NCBI GenBank assembly: GCA_964019155.1
Contig: OZ025240.1
Span: 35,319,007-35,383,006 of the forward strand
Origin: Osedax fenrisi
Lineage: Eukaryota > Annelida > Polychaeta > Sabellida > Siboglinidae
DNA length: 64,000 nucleotides
Direction of reading: 5' to 3'
Shown: in pieces, positions 23,466 through 35,044 of the stretch
How the letters are laid out: each line of letters begins with the position of its first letter
How positions within the stretch are numbered: position 1 is the first letter of the stretch
Translations under genes and position numbers: made by a program
The notes under the pieces: generated by a model
What the model was told of the DNA's origin: nothing
What the model saw: only the letters and a program-made list of their open reading frames with translations
The model's database searches: none

Positions 23466-24128
23466 TTATTAATTTGTATATGAATATCGAGAATAGATAC
23501 CTAATAGGTTAATAGGATACCTCTACTGAATTTGAACATAACATCGAGTTCATTCATACAAGACGTATTCGATAACGAAGTAAGCGTTAATAATTCGGAA
23601 CTCGCTTGGTGGATTACTTATAATTGTATTGTGTTGATCACATTGCATACTTACTATTAACTACATCTCATAAATGAGTTGGAATTGAAAATATATTGTC
23701 AAAATCCTCGCTAAGTATACTTATATACTTGATATATCACATTGAGAATATGCTTGATTTTGAGAACACAGATAAACTTTTTTTATATAAATACATTTTT
23801 ATAATTTTTAATTTTGTTACAAAAAAATTATTTAAAACTATTTATTTAACATCTAGAATACTACAATAATTAACTATTTATATTAAATACATGTTAAACG
23901 AATATAGTCGTTATGAATGACAATCCTCTTTAATTTTTAAATAGTATTTATAATTATTTCATAATTGTTTGTATTCAAATAAAATATCCGATTTTGATCC
24001 AACCCTAATATATAGTATTATGCAAAATGGTATATAATAATATGTATTACATATTACTATATAATAGTTTATAATACATACAATTATATACGAAAATCAA
24101 TTGACAAATAAATGTATACTATCACATG

Positions 24129-24165
<37 letters not shown>

Positions 24166-24390
24166 TTAGTAATATTAAACTATTAAACACATAGAGTATC
24201 ATAAACATGTATATTATATTATCAAAATATATATTTACAAGATATAAATCATGAATAAATGTAAGGTAACAATTCTCAAGTAAAATTCGCCCAGTCTAGA
24301 CTACAATAGCGAGAATATATAGGTATATATATATTTGTGTATGTATGTTATATGTGTATATATGTATATGTATACATACACATGTGTATG

Positions 24391-24397
<7 letters not shown>

Positions 24398-24443
<46 letters not shown>
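24398..24443. repeat. (TA)n microsatellite at the LINE 5' end
   Basis: A TA tract directly abuts the first recognisable codons of the LINE at 24444, and read-through of it makes the ORF look longer than it is. Confidence 0.9.
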
Positions 24444-24446
<3 letters not shown>

Positions 24447-26700
24447 GATATGCATATTTCTTTAATTGACATTACTATTGATTATTCTTTTATAATCTCG
24501 GATCATCATCCGTTATTAATAACTGTAAGACAAGATAATACACCTTTAGTAGTTTCAAATGACTCTAAAGTGAATAAGAGAATAAAATGGAATAATCTAA
24601 ATAAAAATCAAATATTATTATACAAACAGAATACAAAATTTAGACTCAATAGATTAATTACTTCAATTAATAGTAATAATAATGTTAATTTTTCAGAATC
24701 AGTATACAATACACTATTAAGTATACTTTTAAGTGAATCTGATGTATTACATATTAAACTTAAAACTAATTTCAAAAATCTTCGGTCAGAATGGACTAGT
24801 GACGTAAAAAAGTATCATTCGATTGCTAGATCAAATTATTTAATATGGAGATCAGTAAATAATCCCCGTTATGGTATAGTTTATGATAACATGGTTATGT
24901 CGAGGAGAAAGTTCAAATATGAGTTACGCACAAGTAAAGCTTATTATAGCCGAATAGAAGCGAATGATGTTGCATTTAAATTAATAAATGTTCGTAATTC
25001 ATTTTGGAAAATTGTATCTAGTAAATTAAAAAAAAACTTATCAATACAAAATAATATTGATAATGTACGTGGCTTATCTGATATTGTAAAATTCTGGTTC
25101 AATCATTATAGTTACATTTTCAATAGATGCAAAGATGGTCATTACCCCTACCAAATAGTGGATATTAATGAAATAGTTTATACAGATAGACATGAAATAT
25201 CATCTATTATTAAGACTATTAAAAAAGGTAAAAATGTGGGTCCTGATGGATTATCAGTTGAACACATTAATTATGCAGAAAATACTATTATAGATACACT
25301 AGTATTACTAATCAATAACATGCTTCTAAATTCTTATTTCCCGAGTAAGTTAATTGAATCATATATTTTACCCATTATTAAAAATAAAAACAAAAGAACT
25401 ACTGATTCAGCGAATTATAGGCCCATATGTATCTCTAATGTAATTTGTAAGATAATTGAGAAAGTAATTTACAATAGAATATATAAACTAGTATCTACTC
25501 ATGATAATCAATTTGGTTTTAAAGCAAAGCTTGGCACGGAAATGTGTGTCTTTTCCCTAAAACAGTTGATCAATGATTATAAAAATAACAACACAAATAT
25601 GTTTGTTGCATTTTTAGATGCATCCAAAGCATTTGATAATATAAGTCACAATGTACTATTCGAAAGATTAAGGAATAAAAATGTTCCTATATACTTAATT
25701 AATTTTCTAAATTATTGGTATCGAAATCAGCGTATATATATTAAATGGGGAAGCTATAATTCTGATACGTTCAGTGTTGCTAATGGAGTGCGTCAAGGTG
25801 GGATATTATCACCTTTACTATATAATATTTATACTGATCCAATGATAGGTAATCTGAACTCTATTAAAACTGGGTATTGTATTAATGGAAATATAATAAA
25901 TAATTTGTGTTATGCGGATGACACAACCTTATTCTCACCCTCGCTATCTGGTTTGCAGCTGTTGATTGATTGTTGTCAGAAGTTTGCAAATAGTAATAAA
26001 ATAACATATAATATTGAAAAATCTGTTATCCTACCAATTTATTATAACAAATCTCATCATAATCCAATTAAGCTACGTATTGGAAATACATGCTTGAGAG
26101 TAGTAAAGGCTTATAAGTATCTTGGACACTGGATTTCTGATAATTTATCTGATGAGATGGATATAAACTGTAATATTAAACGTCTTTACACAACTAGCTA
26201 TTATCTATCTAATATATTTAGAAACTGCTCGAAATATGTATGTATATTGCTTTTTAAAAATTCTGCTCTAATATGTATCTTTGTAGTCTATGGGATACAG
26301 ATAATGCTTACTTTAAAAAAATTCAAGTAGCATATAATAATGCATATCGAATATCCCTAGGCTATAAACCTATATGCAGTGCATCCGAAATGTACCTATA
26401 TGATAATGTCGATAATATTATTATAAAATTACGTAAGTCGTATTACTCACTATATCGTGTTAAATTATCTGACAATTCTATTATTAAAATGATATATTTA
26501 TATAATGTTTCTCGCCCGTCGTCAATATTTAAAACATGGTGTACATCATTGTTTTTTTAACTATATATTATTTGTAATTATATACTTATATATATATAGA
26601 TATGTGTTGTATAGTTGTATTTAATTTTTTTTTTGTTTTGTTTATCTATGGACTGTTTATGTCTGACTCAAATAAATAATAATAATAATAATAATAATAT
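24444..26700 (+). pseudogene. LINE with long reverse transcriptase ORF, 5' truncated
   Basis: About 630 codons stay open from 24444. The first recognisable motif is the end of an apurinic-type endonuclease (FIISDHHPLL). The polymerase follows: KKGKNVGPDGLSVEHI, the NYRPICISNVICKIIEKVI block, FLDASKAFDNISH with the first catalytic aspartate, ANGVRQGGILSPLLYNIYTD, and LCYADDTTLF with the catalytic Asp pair; then AYKYLGHWISD of the thumb. A frameshift near 26260-26275 moves the last 90 codons (CSLWDTDNAYFKKIQVAYN) to another frame, ending at 26560. A 3' untranslated region ends in (AAT)n at 26677-26700. It belongs to the jockey/CR1 superclade by motif; I do not assign a clade. Most of the endonuclease is missing. 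It lies inside an intron of LRR gene A. Confidence 0.85.
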
Positions 26701-26825
26701 ATTATAATAAGATAGAGTGTAAACACTCAGGAAAACACAAAAGCAAATCTTGACTAGGTGTTTTCCCACTCAACTTGATAACAGCATTACAAGAATAACA
26801 ATAAATAAATAAATATAAGTAAATT

Positions 26826-27060
26826 ATAAAATGACAATAACTTATTTTAAAATTTCAATTTTATATATCATTATAACTATAATTTTGTATATATACTATT
26901 GTATATATTATTAAAGTGATTTGAAAAAATATAAGAAAATCATAAAATGACAATTATAAAATGACAATAATTTATTTTAAAATTTCAATTTTGTATATAA
27001 TTAGAACTACAATTATGTATATATATACTATTGTATATATTATTAAAGTTATTTAGTTGT
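26826..27060. repeat. Direct duplication of about 100 bp
   Basis: The segment ataaaatgacaataacttat through tattgtatatattattaaag occurs twice (about 26826-26930 and 26955-27050), with small changes. It lies between the LINE at 24.4-26.7 kb and the antisense LINE remnant. Confidence 0.75.
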
Positions 27061-27330
27061 AAATGTGATTCGTGTAAATGAAAATCGTGCTGAATAAATA
27101 TGTAAGTTTAAACTTGAACATTGTTATCAAGGAGAGGTCATCATTTTCAGTTAAATACAAAATAAATTATAATAAATTATAAAAGTATATATAAATAATA
27201 AATATATAAATGTATATTAAAAGAAATAAAATATATAACATAAATTAAATAAATGCATAAAATATGTAAAAATATAAAAATAAAAAGAGAAAAAAATAAA
27301 GAAACTAAACACAATACAAAATATAAAAAG

Positions 27331-28330
27331 TTAACTAATACGAAGAGGTAATAAATAATTTAATATTTGTTTTAAAAGTTTTGTATTCATTAATTTGTGA
27401 AAAGAAGCTGGTAATGGATTCCATATCTTAGAGGCTTTGTTGGTGAGGCAAAACGATTGTTGTGTTATAATTTTGGATAAAACCAATTTTTTTGATAAAG
27501 GCTTACAAATATTTGAATTTTGTGTAAAAAGAGATTGTAAAATTATAGGCACAAATGTAATCATGTATCTATTTATATATTTTAATATATTAATCTTTAT
27601 AATATCTTGAAATTTTAAAAGATTGAATTTTTTATAAATAGTATCTATATCTAGATTAAAAGAAAAAAACACATTTTGTATTACTTATTTTTCAATATAA
27701 TAATTGGTTAAATATTAGACAAAAATGTACTACCCCAAATAGATAAATAATAATTTAGATGACTATAAAAAATACTATGATATATTTGTATACGATTTTT
27801 TAAAGGTAGTTTATGTTTTATTTTATTTATAATAGCAATATATTGCTATAGATCTATAGATCTACTTAGATTTGTTCTGATATAATTTATATGATAATTC
27901 CAGTTACATGTATCATCAATTAGTACACTAAGGAACGATAAATGATTCACCTGATCTATAATTTCATTATACACTTTTAATTCTTGTTTCTTTTTTGATT
28001 TAGAATTTCGAATATTATAGAGCATAACTTTGGTTTTTTTACATGTAATGTTAATTTATTACTAAATAGCCAGTGAGTTAAATTATAAAGGTCATCTTGT
28101 ATGTTAGTTTGCAGAATATCAAAAGATGTACTACTGAAAATTAAATGTGTATCATTTGCACAAATTATAGGTGTAGAATATTTCAGTATATTAGGCATAT
28201 CATTAATATATATTAGAAAAAGTAATAGCCCTAAAACTGAAGCTAGCGGAACAGATATATATATATGTTTGTACATTTTAAAATCCCAAGAAATCATCAC
28301 GTTTGTCATATGTATTATTCCATAGTAATA
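27331..28330 (-). pseudogene. Decayed CR1/jockey-like LINE, C-terminal half
   Basis: Read leftward from 28330: a VPLASVLGLLLFLIYINDMPN block, then 'ANDTHLIFSS' where the catalytic box F-A-D-D should be (the first aspartate is now Asn), then 'NLTHWLFSNKLTLHVKK'. After a shift near 27960, DQVNHLSFLSVLIDD, CNWNYHINYIRTNLSR and YHSIFYSHLNYYLSIWG follow in broken frames, and 27672-27331 ends with a block carrying 'ASKIWNPLPASFHKL'. The order is that of a CR1/jockey-type LINE. The catalytic change and stops make it inactive. Confidence 0.8.
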
Positions 28331-28392
28331 TTGATCACAATTGTAATAATTTAATATTAATATATAATATAACATAAATCTAATATATAATA

Positions 28393-28396
<4 letters not shown>

Positions 28397-28423
<27 letters not shown>
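28397..28423. repeat. (TA)n microsatellite
   Basis: A short TA tract between LINE remnant and helix exon; another lies at 28664-28691 inside the intron between helix and stalk exons of gene A. Confidence 0.9.
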
Positions 28424-28434
<11 letters not shown>

Positions 28435-28581
28435 TGTATTTTTATATGTATAATATTTAAATGTTCTATCGTGTCTGCTAAATGACATGCTTTCATTGAA
28501 TGATAGCGCTAGAGTAATGATATAGCTAAAGTAAAATAACACCATAACTGATGTATATATTGCATATGAAATAGTGATAAC

Positions 28582-28650
28582 AAATAATGACAACTACGAT
28601 AGCTACCGAGACCATAATGCGTATACACGATAGGTGACCATTTCATAATA
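28582..28650 (-). pseudogene. LRR gene A, membrane helix exon with in-frame stop
   Basis: On the minus strand a CTGGGCAG acceptor precedes a segment almost identical to gene B's helix exon at 51283-51215. In the frame set by the stalk exon (phase 1) the second full codon is TGA, where gene B has GGA. After it comes Asn-Gly-His-Leu-Ser-Cys-Ile-Arg, then a helix MVSVAIVVVIICYHYF. Gene A also has Arg where B has Leu next to the helix. The downstream border is uncertain: GTTATC at 28581 is a possible donor. The stop suggests gene A no longer makes a membrane form, unless another acceptor is used. Confidence 0.5.
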
Positions 28651-28660
28651 CTGCCCAGTA

Positions 28661-28695
<35 letters not shown>

Positions 28696-28706
28696 AATAT
28701 ATTAAC

Positions 28707-28751
28707 CACTGCCAGAATTATCTATACTTGTAGGTGTCGTCGTATGTGAAC
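28707..28751 (-). CDS. LRR gene A, Thr/Ser-rich stalk exon
   Basis: A 45-nt exon bounded by an ATAACAG acceptor and a GTTAATAT donor on the minus strand. In phase 1-1 it encodes Ser-His-Thr-Thr-Thr-Pro-Thr-Ser-Ile-Asp-Asn-Ser-Gly-Ser, a short extracellular stalk open to O-glycosylation. Joined to the LRR exon's T|GT donor it completes the final cysteine codon of the C-cap. The same exon in gene B (51373-51329) keeps length and splice sites but differs at about half of the residues. Confidence 0.55.
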
Positions 28752-28884
28752 CTGTTATATGTCATCAATATTTATTTATGAATTAACCACAATAAATATA
28801 TTACATATATATATTAATATATATTGGTGAGAAAGAAATGGAGGAAAAGCATAAGAAATTGCGAATAATATAACACTTTCATAT

Positions 28885-29575
28885 CTTTGGGATCAATCCA
28901 CAGAATCGTAGTAGCGAATGTAACACTAAGTCTCAGAGCATCAAAGCAAATTGCGAAGCATAAACCCAAGTATGTTTGGAGAGATTTAAGAGACCAAGAT
29001 AAACTACAAGAGAGGTATGCAGTTGAAGTACGGAATTTTAACATCCAGGGACTAGATGAAGAAACAATGTCAGAAAGGTATTGACGGTTTGTGGAAGCAA
29101 TTAACGTGACAGCGGTAGGATGCATGAAGCAAGTTCCGAAACTTAAATAAATTGAATTATCAAGATCCACGAATTATTAATGCTCGGGAAGCCATAACTT
29201 CCGCACATAAATAACTTGTTAAGAAAAAATGTCAAAGTAATCGAACTCTATACAAACAAAAGAAAATAGAGATGTTCCAAATGTATACAGTAATTAATGA
29301 CGAATAGTTGGAAAAGAAAGTTATTCTAATTGAGCAAGCTGATCTGGATATAAGATATCTAGAAAGTTTGAACTTGATCAATGCAATATCTGGCAGGAAA
29401 GTCACTCAGTCATCACAGTTAAATGGTAACAATGCAGGGGATAAAGTTGTTTTATGGTATGAACACTTCAGAAAACTTCTCGGGAACTCACCTGAAATGA
29501 CAGATAAAAACGAAGAAATATCTCCAGTTTTTGAAAACTTACATATAAAAGATGACATATTTTCACTTGATCACT
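28885..29575 (+). pseudogene. RTE-like LINE fragment (endonuclease to polymerase linker)
   Basis: The first part reads HRIVVANVTLSLRASKQIAK, then 'WRDLRDQDKLQERYAVEVRNF' (28970-29040) with a stop after ERY, the linker between endonuclease and polymerase in RTE-like elements. From about 29350 SLNLINAISGRKVTQ, 'LWYEHFRKLLGNSPEM', and 'VFENLHIKDD' match the region just before the polymerase. Homology ends near 29575, where sequence shared with 53685 begins. The ORF that spans 29308-29742 is a chance fusion of the LINE tail with that block. It lies in the intron between LRR and stalk exons of gene A. Confidence 0.72.
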
Positions 29576-29579
29576 CAGA

Positions 29580-29886
29580 CAATCTAATTTATCAATATAT
29601 GCCTTACTATAACATTGAGAAATACGTATTGAATATTGTTAGGACTGATAAATGTATGGAATGTTGTGGTTTTAATAATGTATATGAGAAGTATTATAAT
29701 GTGCATAACAATGGTTGTACGTTGTATGAGGTAATAAAGTAGTAACATAAATACCATTGTTTTTATAATTAACATTTAATTTATTTAATGTTGTATTAAT
29801 GTTGCCTCTATTTAATTCCGACTTTATAATACATTAATGATAGCGATACTGTTCAATATTTTATAATATAATGAATAAATACATGC

Positions 29887-29940
<54 letters not shown>

Positions 29941-29990
29941 TAACTGCCTCTGTAGCATAGTTGGTTATATATATAAATAACATAGTATAT
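29580..29990. repeat. Conserved intron block downstream of the LRR exon
   Basis: The same block occurs at 53685-54165 and, inverted, at 62425-62880. It contains atttatcaatatatgc, gaaatacgtattgaatatt, gtatggaatgttgtggtttt, a gttgtacgttgtatgaggta motif, and an attccgactttataatac segment, and ends in a long TA tract (29890-29938) and a tRNA-like 26-bp piece. It travels with the LRR exon in all three copies. Frames are not conserved, so it is probably intron DNA or an old element. Confidence 0.75.
29939..29966 (+). repeat. tRNA-like SINE head fragment between TA tracts
   Basis: The piece cataactgcctctgtagcat with following agttggtta resembles the 5' part of the SINE head at 51817-51843 (A-box region). 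It occurs again near 54022, 54083 and, inverted, 62474-62497, always between TA tracts. Confidence 0.65.
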
Positions 29991-29997
29991 TACTAAC

Positions 29998-30640
29998 AAT
30001 TTATCAATTCATTAACACGAGAAGATTTAATTCCTAGAAAGCATCCCAAAGTAATGTTTTTGTTATTAATTAAGTTACGACAATATATTCGATAATCTAA
30101 ATCTATTGTAATTAATTCTCTTAATTTAGGTATCCAATTCATACTATTGTTACACTTGAATTTATTTTCTTTTATATTAATATACCTATCATTACTTTCA
30201 TATTTAGTTGACTCATTATTTAAATAGCGTTTAAAATTTACACTATTCAATGTAGACAATGTATTATTATATAATATAATGTCGGTTAATTTGTGAAAAT
30301 TATCCAAAATTATATTAAAGTATATTAATTTATTATGTTCTATATATATTACCTTCAAATTTGTGTTGTACTTAAATAATGATTTATTAATTATTTTTAA
30401 TTTATTATAAGATAAATTGATAAATTGTAATCGAGTTAAATTTACAAATATATTTATATTTAATTTAGAAATATTATTTTTTTGTAACATTAATTTAAGT
30501 AAGCTATTTTCCTTTACAGCAAAACTATATTGATTTAGGTGCTCCAATTTATTTTTGAAACAATAAAAATAGGTTGAGTTTTCATGAATTACTTCTCTAT
30601 TTAATATGTTATCTTTGATGTCTCCAGGTGCACATACTTG
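29998..30640 (-). CDS. LRR gene A, ectodomain exon
   Basis: On the minus strand an AATTATAG acceptor (ending 30641) opens Gln-Val-Cys-Ala-Pro-Gly-Asp-Ile, an N-cap whose second cysteine is in the Tyr-Cys-Phe-Lys segment about 23 residues later. Four LRRs follow (LMLQKNNISKL, INLSYNKLKII, IYIEHNKLIYF, IILYNNTLSTL), then a C-cap with KCNNSMNWIPKL, YCRN, GCFL and a terminal cysteine. A GTTAGT donor splits that last codon as T|GT, giving phase 1, which matches the stalk exon at 28751. The ATG at 30547 is internal; starting there would remove the N-cap. Gene B's exon differs at about five residues. The role is presumably extracellular recognition or adhesion. Confidence 0.75.
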
Positions 30641-30697
30641 CTATAATTATTTAATAATATATTAATTCATATAAAGTATATTTTCATAGGTATAATC

Positions 30698-30699
<2 letters not shown>

Positions 30700-30730
<31 letters not shown>

Positions 30731-30758
30731 TAATATATATAATATATATATAATTGTA

Positions 30759-30793
<35 letters not shown>
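30700..30793. repeat. TA-rich microsatellite cluster
   Basis: Two TA tracts separated by (TATAATA)n-like variants, upstream of the LRR exon of gene A and abutting the tail of the LINE remnant. Confidence 0.9.
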
Positions 30794-30799
<6 letters not shown>

Positions 30800-32030
30800 G
30801 GATTGGATTGGATAGTTTATTTTAACACCAATATGGTAAAACAATTATCCTCTCAGGTGTTGAAACGAAATTTATAAACAAACAAAAAATAAACAAAACA
30901 GTCAAATACAAACGGAATATATAAATAAAATAAAAGTAACAATTACAATTAGGATCACGATCAAGATCAATAGATATTTTAATTTAGATAGTGTTTGAGG
31001 CAATATGCAAAAGTACGCGGTGACTTCAATTTACGTAGGTAGTACGGCAGTATATTCCATCTGGCTGGCGCAATTCTAGAGAAAGAGCGAGATTGCATTG
31101 CATTACAACCATTTAGCAGCTCGAGTACAGTAGTATCAGAAGAATGCAGATACTGGATAATTTGACGACGAACAATCGAGCCACGTCGATATCCAGGTAT
31201 GCCTATAATTAACGTTTTATGCATTAAACGTAGTAATCTGAAATCACTCCGTTTTTTAAACGGTGACCATTTCATATTATATTTGTGCATGTCAGTTAAA
31301 GAGTGCTCGCATCGCTTAAGTCTAAGTATTAATCTGATAGATGATCGAATAATGGTCAACTTTTTAACTTCGGTTTTCTTAATACCATAAAAAAGAGAAC
31401 AACAGTAATCTAATCTAGACAGCACTAGATAATTTACGAGACGCTTAGTGATATTAGTAGAGCAATAGTTTCTAATATGGCGAATTTTTCTCAAATAGAA
31501 ATTAGCAGATTTTGAAATAGCATTTACATGATAACTATACGATAAAGTACTATCCATTAACACACCAAGATAACGCACAGATTCAGAAAGCTAAATTATA
31601 TTACCATCGATTGATAAAGTAGGACATATTATAATATATGTATATAATTATATGTACCTTAGAGATATTCAGAAGTTCGTTTTTGAAGTATTTATTATGA
31701 GATCATTTTTTAATAGCCAATAAATGTTTAAGGTGTATAATCAAAAAACTCAGAATTGGAATTCATGGAGACAATAGGTAATTTCAATAATAATTGAATA
31801 CCATCATGACGCTGCAGCGTAAATATGATAGATAATATTAAGATATTTGCGAATAATGTTGGAAATAGGACGTAAATATATTTAGAAGAGAAGTGGTCTA
31901 AGCACTGATCCATATGGAACCCCGTAATGAATGGGTGGAAGGTGACATAAAATCATTAATGTTGACGGATTATCTTCAATTAGTGATAAACGAAGTCAAC
32001 TTTTTAAGAGGAGAGCCTTCCGTACATAGA
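30794..32030 (-). pseudogene. Decayed CR1-like LINE with (TCCAA)n tail
   Basis: Reading leftward, near 31960-31800 broken frames give HYGVPYGSVLRPLLF, IYLRPISNIIRKY and a ruined catalytic box (YHIYA then Ala-Ala-Ser in place of the Asp pair). From 31578 an open frame of 199 codons carries MRYLGVLMDSTLSYSYHV, YLVLSRLDYCCSLFYGI, 'KRCEHSLTDMHKYNMKWSPFKKR', and 'RSFSRIAPARWNILPYYLRKL', the CR1 C-terminal order. A 3' untranslated region of about 180 bp ends in the pentanucleotide repeat ttggattggattggattgga on the plus strand (30794-30813). The open C-terminal frame with a dead active site suggests relatively recent death by 5' decay. Confidence 0.82.
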
Positions 32031-32044
32031 TCTGTGATGCGATT

Positions 32045-32535
32045 ATAAGATAATACAATATATCAGAGCAGATGGATTAAAATTCAACAATATGCCAAAT
32101 GAAGGTATCGATTTAAGTCTATCTCAAAGTCTCTTCGGTAGGAGATGTAGGACCATGTTACCAATTACAAACACAGTTCTAAAAACTTGACATGCAACAC
32201 AGAGCGAGATGAGGTTAATCAATAAAATCAAAGAAAAACAAGCGTATTTCTATAATAAATACTTTAACCCATCACACAGATTTGATAAGGGAGAGATAGT
32301 AAGGATAAAAAACCTCAAGAAGAGTGTTTAACTAAAGGAAAGTTTTTAGATTAAGTAGCCTCAAGATAACATAACTTGATATACCAAATAAAATATTTAG
32401 ATGAAACACAGAAAAATTAGGATGGAATTAAGAGGACACATTGATTCAAAGAAAGAATTTCTACAAGAAAATGACGAACCAATAAGAAGGTCAACAAGAA
32501 TCATGCAAAAATCTTCGATGTTCCTCTAGGTGGAT
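32045..32535 (+). pseudogene. Ty3/gypsy integrase C-terminal remnant
   Basis: Plus frames give 'SLSQSLFGRRCRTMLPI' near 32110-32165, the conserved end of the gypsy integrase core, then KEKQAYFYNKYFNPSHRFDKGEIVRI near 32230-32310 in parts (the DNA-contacting C-terminal region), and near 32410-32510 'RMELRGHID' and 'IRRSTRIMQKS', equal to the common R.ST.R ending. Stops interrupt it. No LTR was recognised. Confidence 0.7.
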
Positions 32536-32539
32536 TAAG

Positions 32540-33256
32540 AAATTCCCCACAAATTGTACATATTATATTATATCCATAGTATATATTATTGATTCAAGCT
32601 TTTCTTTTCATATTATTATAGTATATCCTTATTATATATTATATAGTTATATTATCTATATATTCATATATATATAATTATATCATATATTTATACATAT
32701 ATTATCATACTACATTTGATATCAATAATTATTAATACACTAGATATAACTGTAACGTCACTATTAACATTAGTTAGAGTTAAGTGGTGATACCTAAATA
32801 AAGAATGATGTAACATTCTCAGATTCCCTAATCTATATTAACTTGTAAAGTTCATATTAATAAAGTGAACTCTGGGAGTTCATTCTAAATTAAGTAACTA
32901 ACATATATATAAACTAAATACTATTTAACTAATTACTTACTAATTAGGTAGGCTATAGTTTATACTCTAGCTAACGATATAGTATATACAATATATGTAA
33001 TTCTTATTCAATAATTTAATAAAAAAGTATATAATACTATGATCTTTGTATACAAATTATTATTTTTATTTTTTTAATATTTGTTATTGTTATAAAATAA
33101 AAAAAAATTAATATAATGAAATCTAAAATAGAATCGAAAATAATTTACAAATTACTATACTATATCTTTAACGAGTAATGGACTAATATATAAATATACT
33201 TTTACAATTATTAATAGTATAACAATAAATAAATAATATTATATCTATAATTATAA

Positions 33257-33309
<53 letters not shown>

Positions 33310-34190
33310 CAGAATTATATATTAACCAAAATAAACTATACAGAAAATGTTAAATTGTGAATATCCTAATTTAGAAGAAAACTATTCTATTCTAAAATAA
33401 TAAATGATAAAGTAATAGGCATCAGCAAAGATACTACGAAGTAAAGATATGCCACTTGTTTCTATCTATGTGAAATAAATTTTAATTTCGGTCAAACCGC
33501 AATGTAGATGTCACTACTTGTCGTGGTTTAATATCTTTGCATATTTTTAATATTATATCAAAGATTTTCCGCAGCCTTAAATTTGCTTCGCAAAATCATT
33601 GATTATATTCAGAATTGTAATTTAAATATATTTATAAAATATTATTTAAAAATATATATATATTTTATTTTAAATAAGGTTAATTATATATATATATACT
33701 AGTGTACTTTAATTTCATAGGTATATTAAAATATACTACTTTATAAGTACTTTTATGTACATTTATATTATAGTAAATTTATTACTTTATTATAAAGTTT
33801 ATAAGTACTTTTTTTATTAAATATAATATTAAATAAATATTATATTTATTTTACAGTAAATTTATTACTTTATTATAAATTTTATAAGTACTTTTTTTAT
33901 TAAATATAATATTAAATAAATATTATATTTATTTTACAGTAAATTAAATGTAATTTAATTATAATTCTAATTATGTTACTAATATATTTATAAACATATA
34001 TACATTTCATTTTACATACGGTTAATTATATATACTTATATATATATTATATAATAGTGTTATTTATTTAAATATTTAGAAATATCTCAAATCAGGCCGT
34101 CGATTGTTATTATAATAATGTCAGAATTCAAGGTGGGCTGTATTTATATATATACATTACCTCATATTATACGCATTGTAAGATATTTTA
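32540..34190. other. No gene seen; possible MITE piece at 33421-33600
   Basis: A+T-rich DNA with a TA tract at 33260-33306 and tandem duplication of an approximately 105-bp segment near 33780-33945 (aaatttattactttattata and following). A block at about 33421-33600 has gcaaagata and caaagattttcc ends related to the MITE at 4660-5155 but no clear terminal symmetry. Confidence 0.5.
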
Positions 34191-34196
34191 TAGTAA

Positions 34197-35042
34197 CACA
34201 ATATTTGATAGGCAGCTATATAATGCAGCTAAAAAAACAGCATAATCAAACCAAACCAAAGAAATCACACAACCAAAAAATAAACATTGAACTCTGACAT
34301 TCTAATAATAATAATCGGCACCTGCTTCGAGATTCATGAATATTTATAATATAAATTTACTAATTTATAAAATTTAATTTTAAGTTTTAAATTTATTTTA
34401 TGTACATTTATATTAAAGTAAATTTAATTTAATAACATATTTATAATATACATTTACTTAGTGACATCACCCCCAACATGTCATTTTTCTAACCGAGAGT
34501 TGAAGTAAACGATGCGTATAGGGTGTATATAATAGTATATTAATATATAAGATACGGTATTATGATATGTATGTATATATATAAAACACGGTACCTAGTA
34601 AAAAATCTTCGCGATTAATGCGCGATTTAAACGCTGGAAAATTGTATATTCGAATTAGTGAATTTACAATAGCGTATGTTTGTTTTTACAAACATTAATA
34701 TTTGTATATATATATATTTTAATGATAAGCCGATGAATGTATGCGGTCATTTAAGTTTTTGACCATAATCCTAAAACACGAATTCACTACTCGGTGAATA
34801 ATTTACTATGACATATAAGGTATTATATATATATATATATATTCCTATATAATTATTAAATTAATATATTTACTATATTTCAGATGAATAATTTGTATGG
34901 TACCACTCAACGAACCTCATGTAACTAGGCACATAATATTTGTTATATATATTTACGGATTGGTATTTTAGGGTTGTTTGGTTTTATTTTTCTGTTATTT
35001 TTAGCTGCATTATATCACGAAGTGAATCTATCAAATATTGTG
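34197..35042. repeat. Inverted-repeat element, about 0.85 kb
   Basis: The left edge (caatatttgatag, then tataatgcagctaaaaaaacag and an aaccaaaccaaa stretch) pairs with the right edge read backward (caatatttgatagattcac, then tataatgcagctaaaaataacag and aaaaccaaac). Arms are about 65 bp with small indels. There is no coding sequence inside, so a MITE or fold-back element is likely. No target duplication was resolved. Confidence 0.6.
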
Positions 35043-35044
35043 CT

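Noticed and set aside
24345..24443. N-terminal 30 residues of the LINE ORF
   Set aside because: Translation of a TA and TG/CA tract upstream of the first recognisable endonuclease residues.
29308..29742. A 144-residue protein
   Set aside because: The first half is a piece of an RTE-like LINE and the second half is the intron block shared with 53685; the join is an accident.
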